The notes beneath the pieces were generated by a model that searched no databases, was not told the DNA's origin, and saw only the letters and a list, made by a program, of their open reading frames with translations. This document shows, one piece after another, positions 25,301 through 40,300 of a DNA stretch of 52,087 bases. The DNA comes from Nemertoderma westbladi (taxonomy: Eukaryota; Xenacoelomorpha; Nemertodermatida; Nemertodermatidae): the NCBI GenBank assembly GCA_032718475.1, contig JAUCBJ010009056.1, forward strand, positions 1-52,087, given 5' to 3'. Every line of letters starts with the position of its first letter. Position 1 is the first letter of the stretch. Made by a program: the position numbers and the translations under genes.

Positions 25301-28300
25301 TACTTACCACGCATCCCTTGGACATCCATTCATTACTTACCACGCGCCATTGGACATCCATTCATTACTTACCACGCATCCCTTGGACATCCATTTATTA
25401 CTTACCACGCATCCCTTGAACATCCATTCATTACTTACCACGCATTCCTTGGACATCCATTCATTACTTACCACGCATCCCTTGGACATCCATTCATTAC
25501 TTACCACGCATCCCTTGGACATCCATTCATTACTTACCACGCATCCCTTGGACATCCATTCATTACTTACCACGCATCCCTTGGACATCCATTCATTACT
25601 TACCACGCGCCATTGGACATCCATTCATTACTTACCACGCATCCCTTGGACATCCATTTATTACTTACCACGCATCCCTTGAACATCCATTCATTACTTA
25701 CCACGCATTCCTTGGACATCCATTCATTACTTACCACGAATCCCTTGGACATCCATTCATTACTTACCACGCATCCCTTGGACATCCATTCATTACTTAC
25801 CACGCATCCCTTGGACATCCATTCATTACTTACCACGCATCCCTTGGACATCCATTCATTACTTACCACGCATCCCTTGGACATCCATTCATTACTTACC
25901 ACGCGCCATTGGACATCCATTCATTACTTACCACGCATTCCTTCGACATCCATTCATTACTTACCACGTATCCCTTGGACATCCATTCATTACTTACCAC
26001 GCGCCATTGGACATCCATTCATTCCTTACCACGCATCCCTTGGACATCCATTCATTACTTACCACGAATCCCTTGGACATCCATTCATTACTTACCACGC
26101 ATCCCTTGGACATCCATTCATTACTTACCACGCATCCCTTGGACATCCATTCATTACTTACCACGCATCCCTTGGACATCCATTCATTACTTACCACGCG
26201 CCATTGGACATCCATTCATTACTTACCACGCATTCCTTCGACATCCATTCATTACTTACCACGCATCCCTTGGACATCCATTCATTACTTACCACGCATC
26301 CCTTGGACATCCATTCATTACTTACCACGTATCCCTTGGACATCCATTCATTACTTACCACGCGCCATTGGACATCCATTCATTCCTTACGACGCATCCC
26401 TTGGACATCCATTCATTACTTACCACGAATCCCTTGGACATCCATTCATTACTTACCACGCATCCCTTGGACATCCATTCATTACTTACCACGCATCCCT
26501 TGGACATCCATTCATTACTTACCACGCATCCCTTGGACATCCATTCATTACTTACCACGCATCCCTTGGACATCCATTCATTACTTACCACGCATCCCTT
26601 GGACATCCATTCATTACTTACCACGCATCCCTTGGACATCCATTCATTACTTACCACGCGCCATTGGACATCCATTCATTACTTACCACGCATTCCTTCG
26701 ACATCCATTCATTACTTACCACGTATCCCTTGGACATCCATTCATTACTTACCACGCATCCCTTGGACATCCATTCATTACTTACCACGCATCCCTTGGA
26801 CATCCATTCATTACTTACCACGCATCCCTTGGACATCCATTCATTACTTACCACGCATCCCTTGGACATCCATTCATTACTTACCACGCATCCCTTGGAC
26901 ATCCATTCATTACTTACCACGCGCCATTGGACATCCATTCATTACTTACCACGCATCCCTTGGACATCCATTCATTACTTACCACGCATCCCTTGGACAT
27001 CCATTCATTACTTACCACGCATCCCTTGGACATCCATTCATTACTTACCACGCATCCCTTGGACATCCATTCATTACTTACCACGCATCCCTTGGACATC
27101 CATTCATTACTTACCACGCATCCCTTGGACATCCATTCATTACTTACCACGCATCCCTTGGACATCCATTTATTACTTACCACGCATCCCTTGGACATCC
27201 ATTCATTACTTACCACGCATCCCTTGGACATCCATTCATTACTTACCACGCATCCCTTGGACATCCATTCATTACTTACCACGCATCCCTTGGACATCCA
27301 TTCATTACTTACCACACATCCCTTGGACATCCATTCATTACTTACCACGCATCCCTTGGACATCCATTCATTACTTACCACGCATCCCTTGGACATCCAT
27401 TCATTACTTACCACGCATCCCTTGGACATCCATTCATTACTTACCACGCATCCCTTGGACATCCATTCATTACTTACCACGCATCCCTTGGACATCCATT
27501 CATTACTTACCACGCATCCCTTGGACATCCATTCATTACTTACCACGCATCCCTTGGACATCCATTCATTACTTACCACGCGCCATTGGACATCCATTCA
27601 TTACTTACCACGCATTCCTTCGACATCCATTCATTACTTACCACGTATCCCTTGGACATCCATTCATTACTTACCACGCGCCATTGGACATCCATTCATT
27701 CCTTACCACGCATCCCTTGGACATCCATTCATTACTTACCACGAATCCCTTGGACATCCATTCATTACTTACCACGCATCCCTTGGACATACATTCATTA
27801 CTTACCACGCATCCCTTGGACATCCATTCATTACTTACCACGCATCCCTTGGACATCCATTCATTACTTACCACGCGCCATTGGACATCCATTCATTACT
27901 TACCACGCATTCCTTCGACATCCATTCATTACTTACCACGCATCCCTTGGACATCCATTCATTACTTACCACGCATCCCTTGGACATCCATTCATTACTT
28001 ACCACGTATCCCTTGGACATCCATTCATTACTTACCACGCGCCATTGGACATCCATTCATTCCTTACCACGCATCCCTTGGACATCCATTCATTACTTAC
28101 CACGAATCCCTTGGACATCCATTCATTACTTACCACGCATCCCTTGGACATCCATTCATTACTTACCACGCATCCCTTGGACATCCATTCATTACTTACC
28201 ACGCATCCCTTGAACATCCATTCATTACTTACCACGCATCCCTTGGACATCCATTCATTACTTACCACGCATCCCTTGGACATCCATTCATTACTTACCA

Positions 28301-31300
28301 CGCATCCCTTGGACATCCATTCATTACTTACCACGCGCCATTGGACATCCATTCATTACTTACCACGCATTCCTTCGACATCCATTCATTACTTACCACG
28401 TATCCCTTGGACATCCATTCATTACTTACCACGCATCCCTTGGACATCCATTCATTACTTACCACGCATCCCTTGGACATCCATTCATTACTTACCACGC
28501 ATCCCTTGGACATCCATTCATTACTTACCACGCATCCCTTGGACATCCATTCATTACTTACCACGCATCCCTTGGACATCCATTCATTACTTACCACGCG
28601 CCATTGGACATCCATTCATTACTTACCACGCATCCCTTGGACATCCATTCATTACTTACCACGCATCCCTTGGACATCCATTCATTACTTACCACGCATC
28701 CCTTGGACATCCATTCATTACTTACCACGCATCCCTTGGACATCCATTCATTACTTACCACGCATCCCTTGGACATCCATTCATTACTTACCACGCATCC
28801 CTTGGACATCCATTCATTACTTACCACGCATCCCTTGGACATCCATTCATTACTTACCACGCATCCCTTGGACATCCATTCATTACTTACCACGCATCCC
28901 TTGGACATCCATTCATTACTTACCACGCATCCCTTGGACATCCATTCATTACTTACCACGCATCCCTTGGACATCCATTCATTACTTACCACGCATCCCT
29001 TGGACATCCATTCATTACTTACCACGCATCCCTTGGACATCCATTCATTACTTACCACGCATCCCTTGGACATCCATTCATTACTTACCACGCATCCCTT
29101 GGACATCCATTCATTACTTACCACGCATCCCTTGGACATCCATTCATTACTTACCACGCATCCCTTGGACATCCATTCATTACTTACCACGCATCCCTTG
29201 GACATCCATTCATTACTTACCACGCATCCCTTGGACATCCATTCATTACTTACCACGCATCCCTTGGACATCCATTCATTACTTACCACGCATCCCTTGG
29301 ACATCCATTCATTACTTACCACGCATCCCTTGGACATCCATTCATTACTTACCACGCATCCCTTGGACATCCATTCATTACTTACCACGCATCCCTTGGA
29401 CATCCATTCATTACTTACCACGCATCCCTTGGACATCCATTCATTACTTACCACGCATCCCTTGGACATCCATTCATTACTTACCACGCATCCCTTGGAC
29501 ATCCATTCATTACTTACCACGCATCCCTTGGACATCCATTCATTACTTACCACGCATCCCTTGGACATCCATTCATTACTTACCACGCATCCCTTGGACA
29601 TCCATTCATTACTTACCACGCATCCCTTGGACATCCATTCATTACTTACCACGCGCCATTGGACATCCATTCATTACTTACCACGCATCCCTTGGACATC
29701 CATTCATTACTTACCACGCATCCCTTGGACATCCATTCATTACTTACCACGCATCCCTTGGACATCCATTCATTACTTACCACGCATCCCTTGGACATCC
29801 ATTCATTACTTACCACGCATCCCTTGGACATCCATTCATTACTTACCACGCATCCCTTGGACATCCATTCATTACTTACCACGCATCCCTTGGACATCCA
29901 TTCATTACTTACCACGCATCCCTTGGACATCCATTCATTACTTACCACGCATCCCTTGGACATCCATTCATTACTTACCACGCATCCCTTGGACATCCAT
30001 TCATTACTTACCACGCATCCCTTGGACATCCATTCATTACTTACCACGCATCCCTTGGACATCCATTCATTACTTACCACGCATCCCTTGGACATCCATT
30101 CATTACTTACCACGCATCCCTTGGACATCCATTCATTACTTACCACGCATCCCTTGGACATCCATTCATTACTTACCACGCATCCCTTGGACATCCATTC
30201 ATTACTTACCACGCATCCCTTGGACATCCATTCATTACTTACCACGCATCCCTTGGACATCCATTCATTACTTACCACGCATCCCTTGGACATCCATTCA
30301 TTACTTACCACGCATCCCTTGGACATCCATTCATTACTTACCACGCATCCCTTGGACATCCATTCATTACTTACCACGCATCCCTTGGACATCCATTCAT
30401 TACTTACCACGCATCCCTTGGACATCCATTCATTACTTACCACGCATCCCTTGGACATCCATTCATTACTTACCACGCATCCCTTGGACATCCATTCATT
30501 ACTTACCACGCAGCCCTTGGACATCCATTCATTACTTACCACGCATCCCTTGGACATCCATTCATTACTTACCACGTATCCCTTGGACATCCATTCATTA
30601 CTTACCACGCGCCATTGGACATCCATTCATTCCTTACCACGCATCCCTTGGACATCCATTCATTACTTACCACGAATCCCTTGGACATCCATTCATTACT
30701 TACCACGCATCCCTTGGACATCCATTCATTACTTACCACGCATCCCTTGGACATCCATTCATTACTTACCACGCATCCCTTGGACATCCATTCATTACTT
30801 ACCACGCGCCATTGGACATCCATTCATTACTTACCACGCATTCCTTCGACATCCATTCATTACTTACCACGCATCCCTTGGACATCCATTCATTACTTAC
30901 CACGCATCCCTTGGACATCCATTCATTACTTACCACGTATCCCTTGGACATCCATTCATTACTTACCACGCGCCATTGGACATCCATTCATTCCTTACCA
31001 CGCATCCCTTGGACATCCATTCATTACTTACCACGCATCCCTTGGACATCCATTCATTACTTACCACGCATCCCTTGGACATCCATTCATTACTTACCAC
31101 GCATCCCTTGGACATCCATTCATTACTTACCACGCATCCCTTGGACATCCATTCATTACTTACCACGCATCCCTTGGACATCCATTCATTACTTACCACG
31201 CATCCCTTGGACATCCATTCATTACTTACCACGCATCCCTTGGACATCCATTCATTACTTACCACGCGCCATTGGACATCCATTCATTACTTACCACGCA

Positions 31301-34300
31301 TTCCTTCGACATCCATTCATTACTTACCACGTATCCCTTGGACATCCATTCATTACTTACCACGCATCCCTTGGACATCCATTCATTACTTACCACGCAT
31401 CCCTTGGACATCCATTCATTACTTACCACGCATCCCTTGGACATCCATTCATTACTTACCACGCATCCCTTGGACATCCATTCATTACTTACCACGCATC
31501 CCTTGGACATCCATTCATTACTTACCACGCGCCATTGGACATCCATTCATTACTTACCACGCATCCCTTGGACATCCATTCATTACTTACCACGCATCCC
31601 TTGGACATCCATTCATTACTTACCACGCATCCCTTGGACATCCATTCATTACTTACCACGCATCCCTTGGACATCCATTCATTACTTACCACGCATCCCT
31701 TGGACATCCATTCATTACTTACCACGCATCCCTTGGACATCCATTCATTACTTACCACGCATCCCTTGGACATCCATTCATTACTTACCACGCATCCCTT
31801 GGACATCCATTCATTACTTACCACGCATCCCTTGGACATCCATTCATTACTTACCACGCATCCCTTGGACATCCATTCATTACTTACCACGCATCCCTTG
31901 GACATCCATTCATTACTTACCACGCATCCCTTGGACATCCATTCATTACTTACCACGCATCCCTTGGACATCCATTCATTACTTACCACGCATCCCTTGG
32001 ACATCCATTCATTACTTACCACGCATCCCTTGGACATCCATTCATTACTTACCACGCATCCCTTGGACATCCATTCATTACTTACCACGCATCCCTTGGA
32101 CATCCATTCATTACTTACCACGCATCCCTTGGACATCCATTCATTACTTACCACGCATCCCTTGGACATCCATTCATTACTTACCACGCATCCCTTGGAC
32201 ATCCATTCATTACTTACCACGCATCCCTTGGACATCCATTCATTACTTACCACGCATCCCTTGGACATCCATTCATTACTTACCACGCATCCCTTGGACA
32301 TCCATTCATTACTTACCACGCGCCATTGGACATCCATTCATTACTTACCACGCATCCCTTGGACATCCATTCATTACTTACCACGCATCCCTTGGACATC
32401 CATTCATTACTTACCACGCATCCCTTGGACATCCATTCATTACTTACCACGCATCCCTTGGACATCCATTCATTACTTACCACGCATCCCTTGGACATCC
32501 ATTCATTACTTACCACGCATCCCTTGGACATCCATTCATTACTTACCACGCATCCCTTGGACATCCATTCATTACTTACCACGCATCCCTTGGACATCCA
32601 TTCATTACTTACCACGCATCCCTTGGACATCCATTCATTACTTACCACGCATCCCTTGGACATCCATTCATTACTTACCACGCATCCCTTGGACATCCAT
32701 TCATTACTTACCACGCATCCCTTGGACATCCATTCATTACTTACCACGCATCCCTTGGACATCCATTCATTACTTACCACGCATCCCTTGGACATCCATT
32801 CATTACTTACCACGCATCCCTTGGACATCCATTCATTACTTACCACGCATCCCTTGGACATCCATTCATTACTTACCACGCATCCCTTGGACATCCATTC
32901 ATTACTTACCACGCATCCCTTGGACATCCATTCATTACTTACCACGCATCCCTTGGACATCCATTCATTACTTACCACGCATCCCTTGGACATCCATTCA
33001 TTACTTACCACGCATCCCTTGGACATCCATTCATTACTTACCACGCATCCCTTGGACATCCATTCATTACTTACCACGCATCCCTTGGACATCCATTCAT
33101 TACTTACCACGCATCCCTTGGACATCCATTCATTACTTACCACGCATCCCTTGGACATCCATTCATTACTTACCACGCATCCCTTGGACATCCATTCATT
33201 ACTTACCACGCATCCCTTGGACATCCATTCATTACTTACCACGCATCCCTTGGACATCCATTCATTACTTACCACGCATCCCTTGGACATCCATTCATTA
33301 CTTACCACGCATCCCTTGGACATCCATTCATTACTTACCACGCATCCCTTGGACATCCATTCATTACTTACCACGCATCCCTTGGACATCCATTCATTAC
33401 TTACCACGCATCCCTTGGACATCCATTCATTACTTACCACGCATCCCTTGGACATCCATTCATTACTTACCACGCATCCCTTGGACATCCATTCATTACT
33501 TACCACGCATCCCTTGGACATCCATTCATTACTTACCACGCATCCCTTGGACATCCATTCATTACTTACCACGCATCCCTTGGACATCCATTCATTACTT
33601 ACCACGCATCCCTTGGACATCCATTCATTACTTACCACGCATCCCTTGGACATCCATTCATTACTTACCACGCATCCCTTGGACATCCATTCATTACTTA
33701 CCACGCATCCCTTGGACATCCATTCATTACTTACCACGCATCCCTTGGACATCCATTCATTACTTACCACGCATCCCTTGGACATCCATTCATTACTTAC
33801 CACGCATCCCTTGGACATCCATTCATTACTTACCACGCATCCCTTGGACATCCATTCATTACTTACCACGCATCCCTTGGACATCCATTCATTACTTACC
33901 ACGCATCCCTTGGACATCCATTCATTACTTACCACGCATCCCTTGGACATCCATTCATTACTTACCACGCATCCCTTGGACATCCATTCATTACTTACCA
34001 CGCGCCATTGGACATCCATTCATTACTTACCACGCATCCCTTGGACATCCATTCATTACTTACCACGCATCCCTTGGACATCCATTCATTACTTACCACG
34101 CATCCCTTGGACATCCATTCATTACTTACCACGCATCCCTTGGACATCCATTCATTACTTACCACGCATCCCTTGGACATCCATTCATTACTTACCACGC
34201 ATCCCTTGGACATCCATTCATTACTTACCACGCATCCCTTGGACATCCATTCATTACTTACCACGCATCCATTGGACATCCATTCATTACTTACCACGCA

Positions 34301-37300
34301 TCCCTTGGACATCCATTCATTACTTACCACGCATCCCTTGGACATCCATTCATTACTTACCACGCATCCCTTGGACATCCATTCATTACTTACCACGCAT
34401 CCCTTGGACATCCATTCATTACTTACCACGCATCCCTTGGACATCCATTCATTACTTACCACGCATCCCTTGGACATCCATTCATTACTTACCACGCATC
34501 CCTTGGACATCCATTCATTACTTACCACGCATCCCTTGGACATCCATTCATTACTTACCACGCATCCCTTGGACATCCATTCATTACTTACCACGCATCC
34601 CTTGGACATCCATTCATTACTTACCACGCATCCCTTGGACATCCATTCATTACTTACCACGCATCCCTTGGACATCCATTCATTACTTACCACGCATCCC
34701 TTGGACATCCATTCATTACTTACCACGCATCCCTTGGACATCCATTCATTACTTACCACGCATCCCTTGGACATCCATTCATTACTTACCACGCATCCCT
34801 TGGACATCCATTCATTACTTACCACGCATCCCTTGGACATCCATTCATTACTTACCACGCATCCCTTGGACATCCATTCATTACTTACCACGCATCCCTT
34901 GGACATCCATTCATTACTTACCACGCATCCCTTGGACATCCATTCATTACTTACCACGCATCCCTTGGACATCCATTCATTACTTACCACGCATCCCTTG
35001 GACATCCATTCATTACTTACCACGCATCCCTTGGACATCCATTCATTACTTACCACGCATCCCTTGGACATCCATTCATTACTTACCACGCATCCCTTGG
35101 ACATCCATTCATTACTTACCACGCATCCCTTGGACATCCATTCATTACTTACCACGCATCCCTTGGACATCCATTCATTACTTACCACGCATCCCTTGGA
35201 CATCCATTCATTACTTACCACGCATCCCTTGGACATCCATTCATTACTTACCACGCATCCCTTGGACATCCATTCATTACTTACCACGCATCCCTTGGAC
35301 ATCCATTCATTACTTACCACGCATCCCTTGGACATCCATTCATTACTTACCACGCATCCCTTGGACATCCATTCATTACTTACCACGCATCCCTTGGACA
35401 TCCATTCATTACTTACCACGCATCCCTTGGACATCCATTCATTACTTACCACGCATCCCTTGGACATCCATTCATTACTTACCACGCATCCCTTGGACAT
35501 CCATTCATTACTTACCACGCATCCCTTGGACATCCATTCATTACTTACCACGCATCCCTTGGACATCCATTCATTACTTACCACGCATCCCTTGGACATC
35601 CATTCATTACTTACCACGCATCCCTTGGACATCCATTCATTACTTACCACGCATCCCTTGGACATCCATTCATTACTTACCACGCATCCCTTGGACATCC
35701 ATTCATTACTTACCACGCATCCCTTGGACATCCATTCATTACTTACCACGCATCCCTTGGACATCCATTCATTACTTACCACGCATCCCTTGGACATCCA
35801 TTCATTACTTACCACGCATCCCTTGGACATCCATTCATTACTTACCACGCATCCCTTGGACATCCATTCATTACTTACCACGCATCCCTTGGACATCCAT
35901 TCATTACTTACCACGCATCCCTTGGACATCCATTCATTACTTACCACGCATCCCTTGGACATCCATTCATTACTTACCACGCATCCCTTGGACATCCATT
36001 CATTACTTACCACGCATCCCTTGGACATCCATTCATTACTTACCACGCATCCCTTGGACATCCATTCATTACTTACCACGCATCCCTTGGACATCCATTC
36101 ATTACTTACCACGCATCCCTTGGACATCCATTCATTACTTACCACGCATCCCTTGGACATCCATTCATTACTTACCACGCATCCCTTGGACATCCNNNNN
36201 NNNNNNNNNNNNNNNNNNNNNNNNNNNNNNNNNNNNNNNNNNNNNNNNNNNNNNNNNNNNNNNNNNNNNNNNNNNNNNNNNNNNNNNNNNNNNNNATCGT
36301 CATTGAATGATTGACAGAGAGTTGTGTAAATCGCGATAGTTAGATTGCTCATGAAGACCTAGAAAAATATATATTTAGTCAAACAAAAACATGAATGATC
36401 CATTGAGACATATTGTCTAACCTTATCTTCTATGAATGATCAATTGAGACAGATTGACTAACCTTATACTCTATGAATGATCCATTGAGACAGATTGAAC
36501 CTTATACTCTATGAATGATCTATTGAGACAGATTGAACCTTATACTCTATGAATGATCTATTGAGACAGATTGACTAACCTTATCTTCTATGAATGATCC
36601 ATTGATACAGATTGACTAACCTTATACTCTATGAATGATCCATTGAGACAGATTGACTAACCTTATACTCTATGAATGATCCATTGAGACAGATTGACTA
36701 ACCTTATACTCTATGAATGATCCATTGAGACAGATTTACTAACCTTATCCTCTATGAATGATCCATTGAGACAGATTGAACCTTATACTCTATGAATGAT
36801 CAATTGAGACAGATTGACTAACCTTATCCTCTATGAATGATCTATTGAGACAGATTGACTAACCTTATCCCCTATGAATGATCTATTTAGACAGATTGAG
36901 TAACCTTATCCCCTATGAATGATCTATTGAGACAGATTGACTAACCTTATCCCCTATGAATGATCCATTGAGACAGATTGACTTACCTTATCCTCTATGA
37001 ATGATCCATTGAGTCAGATTGACTAACCTTATACTCTATGAATGATCTATTGAGACAGATTGACTAACCTTATCCCCTATGAATGATCTATTGAGACAGA
37101 TTGACTAACCTTATACTCTATGAATGATCTATTGAGACAGATTGACTAACCTTATCCCCTATGAATGATCTATTGAGACAGATTGACTAACCTTATCCCC
37201 TATGAATGATCCATTGAGACAGATTGACTAACCTTATCCTCTATGAATGATCCATTGAGTCAGATTGACTAACCTTATCCCCTATGAATGATCCATTGAG

Positions 37301-40300
37301 ACAGATTGACTAACCTTATCCTCTATGAATGATCTATTGAGACAGATTGACTAACCTTATACTCTATGAATGATCTATTGAGACAGATTGACTAACCTTA
37401 TACTCTATGAATGATCTATTGAGACAGATTGACTAACCTTATCCTCTATGAATGATCCATTGAGTCAGATTGACTAACCTTATACTCTATGAATGATCTA
37501 TTGAGACAGATTGACTAACCTTATCCTCTATGAATGATCCATTGAGACAGATTGACTAACCTTATCCTCTATGAATGATCTATTAAGACAGATTGACTAA
37601 CCTTATACTCTATGAATGATCCATTGAGTCAGATTGACTAACCTTATACTCTATGAATGATCAATTGAGACAGATTGACTAACCTTATCCTCTATGAATG
37701 ATCCATTGAGACAGATTGACTAACCTTATACTCTATGAATGATCTATTGAGACAGATTGACTAACCTTATACTCTATGAATGATCCATTGAGTCAGATTG
37801 ACTAACCTTATACTCTATGAATGATCAATTGAGACAGATTGACTAACCTTATCCTCTATGAATGATCCATTGAGACAGATTGAACCTTATACTCTATGAA
37901 TGATCAATTGAGTCAGATTGACTAACCTTATCCCCTATGAATGATCCATTGAGACAGATTGACTAACCTTATCCTCTATGAATGATCTATTGAGACAGAT
38001 TGACTAACCTTATACTCTATGAATGATCCATTGAGACAGATTGACTAACCTTATACTCTATGAATGATCCATTGAGATAGATTGAACCTTATCTTCTATG
38101 AATGATCCATTGAGACAGATTGACTAACCTTATCCTCTATGAATGATCCATTGAGACAGATTGAACCTTATACTCTATGAATGATCAATTGAGACAGATT
38201 GACTAACCTTATACTCTATGAATGATCTATTGAGACAGATTGACTAACCTTATACTCTATGAATGATCCATTGAGACAGATTGACTAACCTTATCCTCTA
38301 TGAATGATCCATTGAGTCAGATTGACTAACCTTATACTCTATGAATGATCTATTGAGACAGATTGACTAACCTTATCCTCTATGAATGATCCATTGATAC
38401 AGATTGACTAACCTTATACTCTATGAATGATCTATTGAGACAGATTGACTAACCTTATCCTCTATGAATGATCTATTGAGACAGATTGACTAACCTTATA
38501 CTCTATGAATGATCTATTGAGACAGATTGACTAACCTTATACTCTATGAATGATCCATTGAGACAGATTGACTAACCTTATCCTCTATGAATGATCCATT
38601 GAGTCAGATTGACTAACCTTATCCCCTATGAATGATCCATTGAGACAGATTGACTAACCTTATCCTCTATGAATGATCCATTGAGACAGATTGAACCTTA
38701 TACTCTATGAATGATCAATTGAGTCAGATTGACTAACCTTATCCCCTATGAATGATCCATTGAGACAGATTGACTAACCTTATCCTCTATGAATGATCTA
38801 TTGAGACAGATTGACTAACCTTATACTCTATGAATGATCTATTGAGACAGATTGACTAACCTTATACTCTATGAATGAACTATTGAGACAGATTGACTAA
38901 CCTTATCCTCTATGAATGATCTATTGAGACAGATTGACTAACCTTATACTCTATGAATGATCTATTGAGACAGATTGACTAACCTTATACTCTATGAATG
39001 ATCCATTGAGACAGATTGACTAACCTTATCCTCTATGAATGATCCATTGAGTCAGATTGACTAACCTTATCCCCTATGAATGATCCATTGAGACAGATTG
39101 ACTAACCTTATCCTCTATGAATGATCTATTGAGACAGATTGACTAACCTTATACTCTATGAATGATCTATTGAGACAGATTGACTAACCTTATCCTCTAT
39201 GAATGATCCATTGAGATAGATTGAACCTTATCTTCTATGAATGATCCATTGAGACAGATTGACTAACCTTATACCCTATGAATGATCCATTGAGACAGAT
39301 TGACTAACCTTATCCTCTATGAATGATCCATTGAGACAGATTGACTAACCTTATCTTCTATGAATGATCCATTGAGACAGATTGACTAACCTTATACCCT
39401 ATGAATGATCCATTGAGACAGATTGACTAACCTTATCCTCTATGAATGATCCATTGATACAGATTGACTAACCTTATACTCTATGAATGATCTATTGAGA
39501 CAGATTGACTAACCTTATACTCTATGAATGATCTATTGAGACAGATTGACTAACCTTATACTCTATGAATGATCTATTGAGACAGATTGACTAACCTTAT
39601 CCTCTATGAATGATCTATTGAGACAAATTGACTAACCTTATACTCTATGAATGATCTATTGAGACAGATTGACTAACCTTATCCTCTATGAATGATCTAT
39701 TGAGACAGATTGACTAACCTTATACTCTATGAATGATCTATTGAGACAGATTGACTAACCTTATACTCTATGAATGATCTATTGAGACAGATTGACTAAC
39801 CTTATCCTCTATGAATGATCTATTGAGACAGATTGACTAACCTTATACTGTATAAATGATCTATTGAGACAGATTGACTAACCTTATACTCTATGAATGA
39901 TCCATTGAGACAGATTGACTAACCTTATCCTCTATGAATGATCCATTGAGTCAGATTGACTAACCTTATCCCCTATGAATGATCCATTGAGATAGATTGA
40001 ACCTTATCTTCTATGAATGATCCATTGAGACAGATTGACTAACCTTATACCCTATGAATGATCCATTGAGACAGATTGACTAACCTTATCCTCTATGAAT
40101 GATCCATTGAGACAGATTGACTAACCTTATCTTCTATGAATGATCCATTGAGACCGATTGACTAACCTTATACCCTATGAATGATCCATTGAGACAGATT
40201 GACTAACCTTATCCTCTATGAATGATCCATTGAGACAGATTGACTAACCTTATACCCTATGAATGATCCATTGAGACAGGTTGACTAACCTGATCCTCTA

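Noticed and set aside
20812-36352. Very long open frames on both strands (up to about 3,465 codons) across the 33-bp array
   Set aside because: They arise because the unit is 33 bp with no stop in the frames concerned; frames switch at each 32-bp unit. There is no gene structure, and both strands are equally open.
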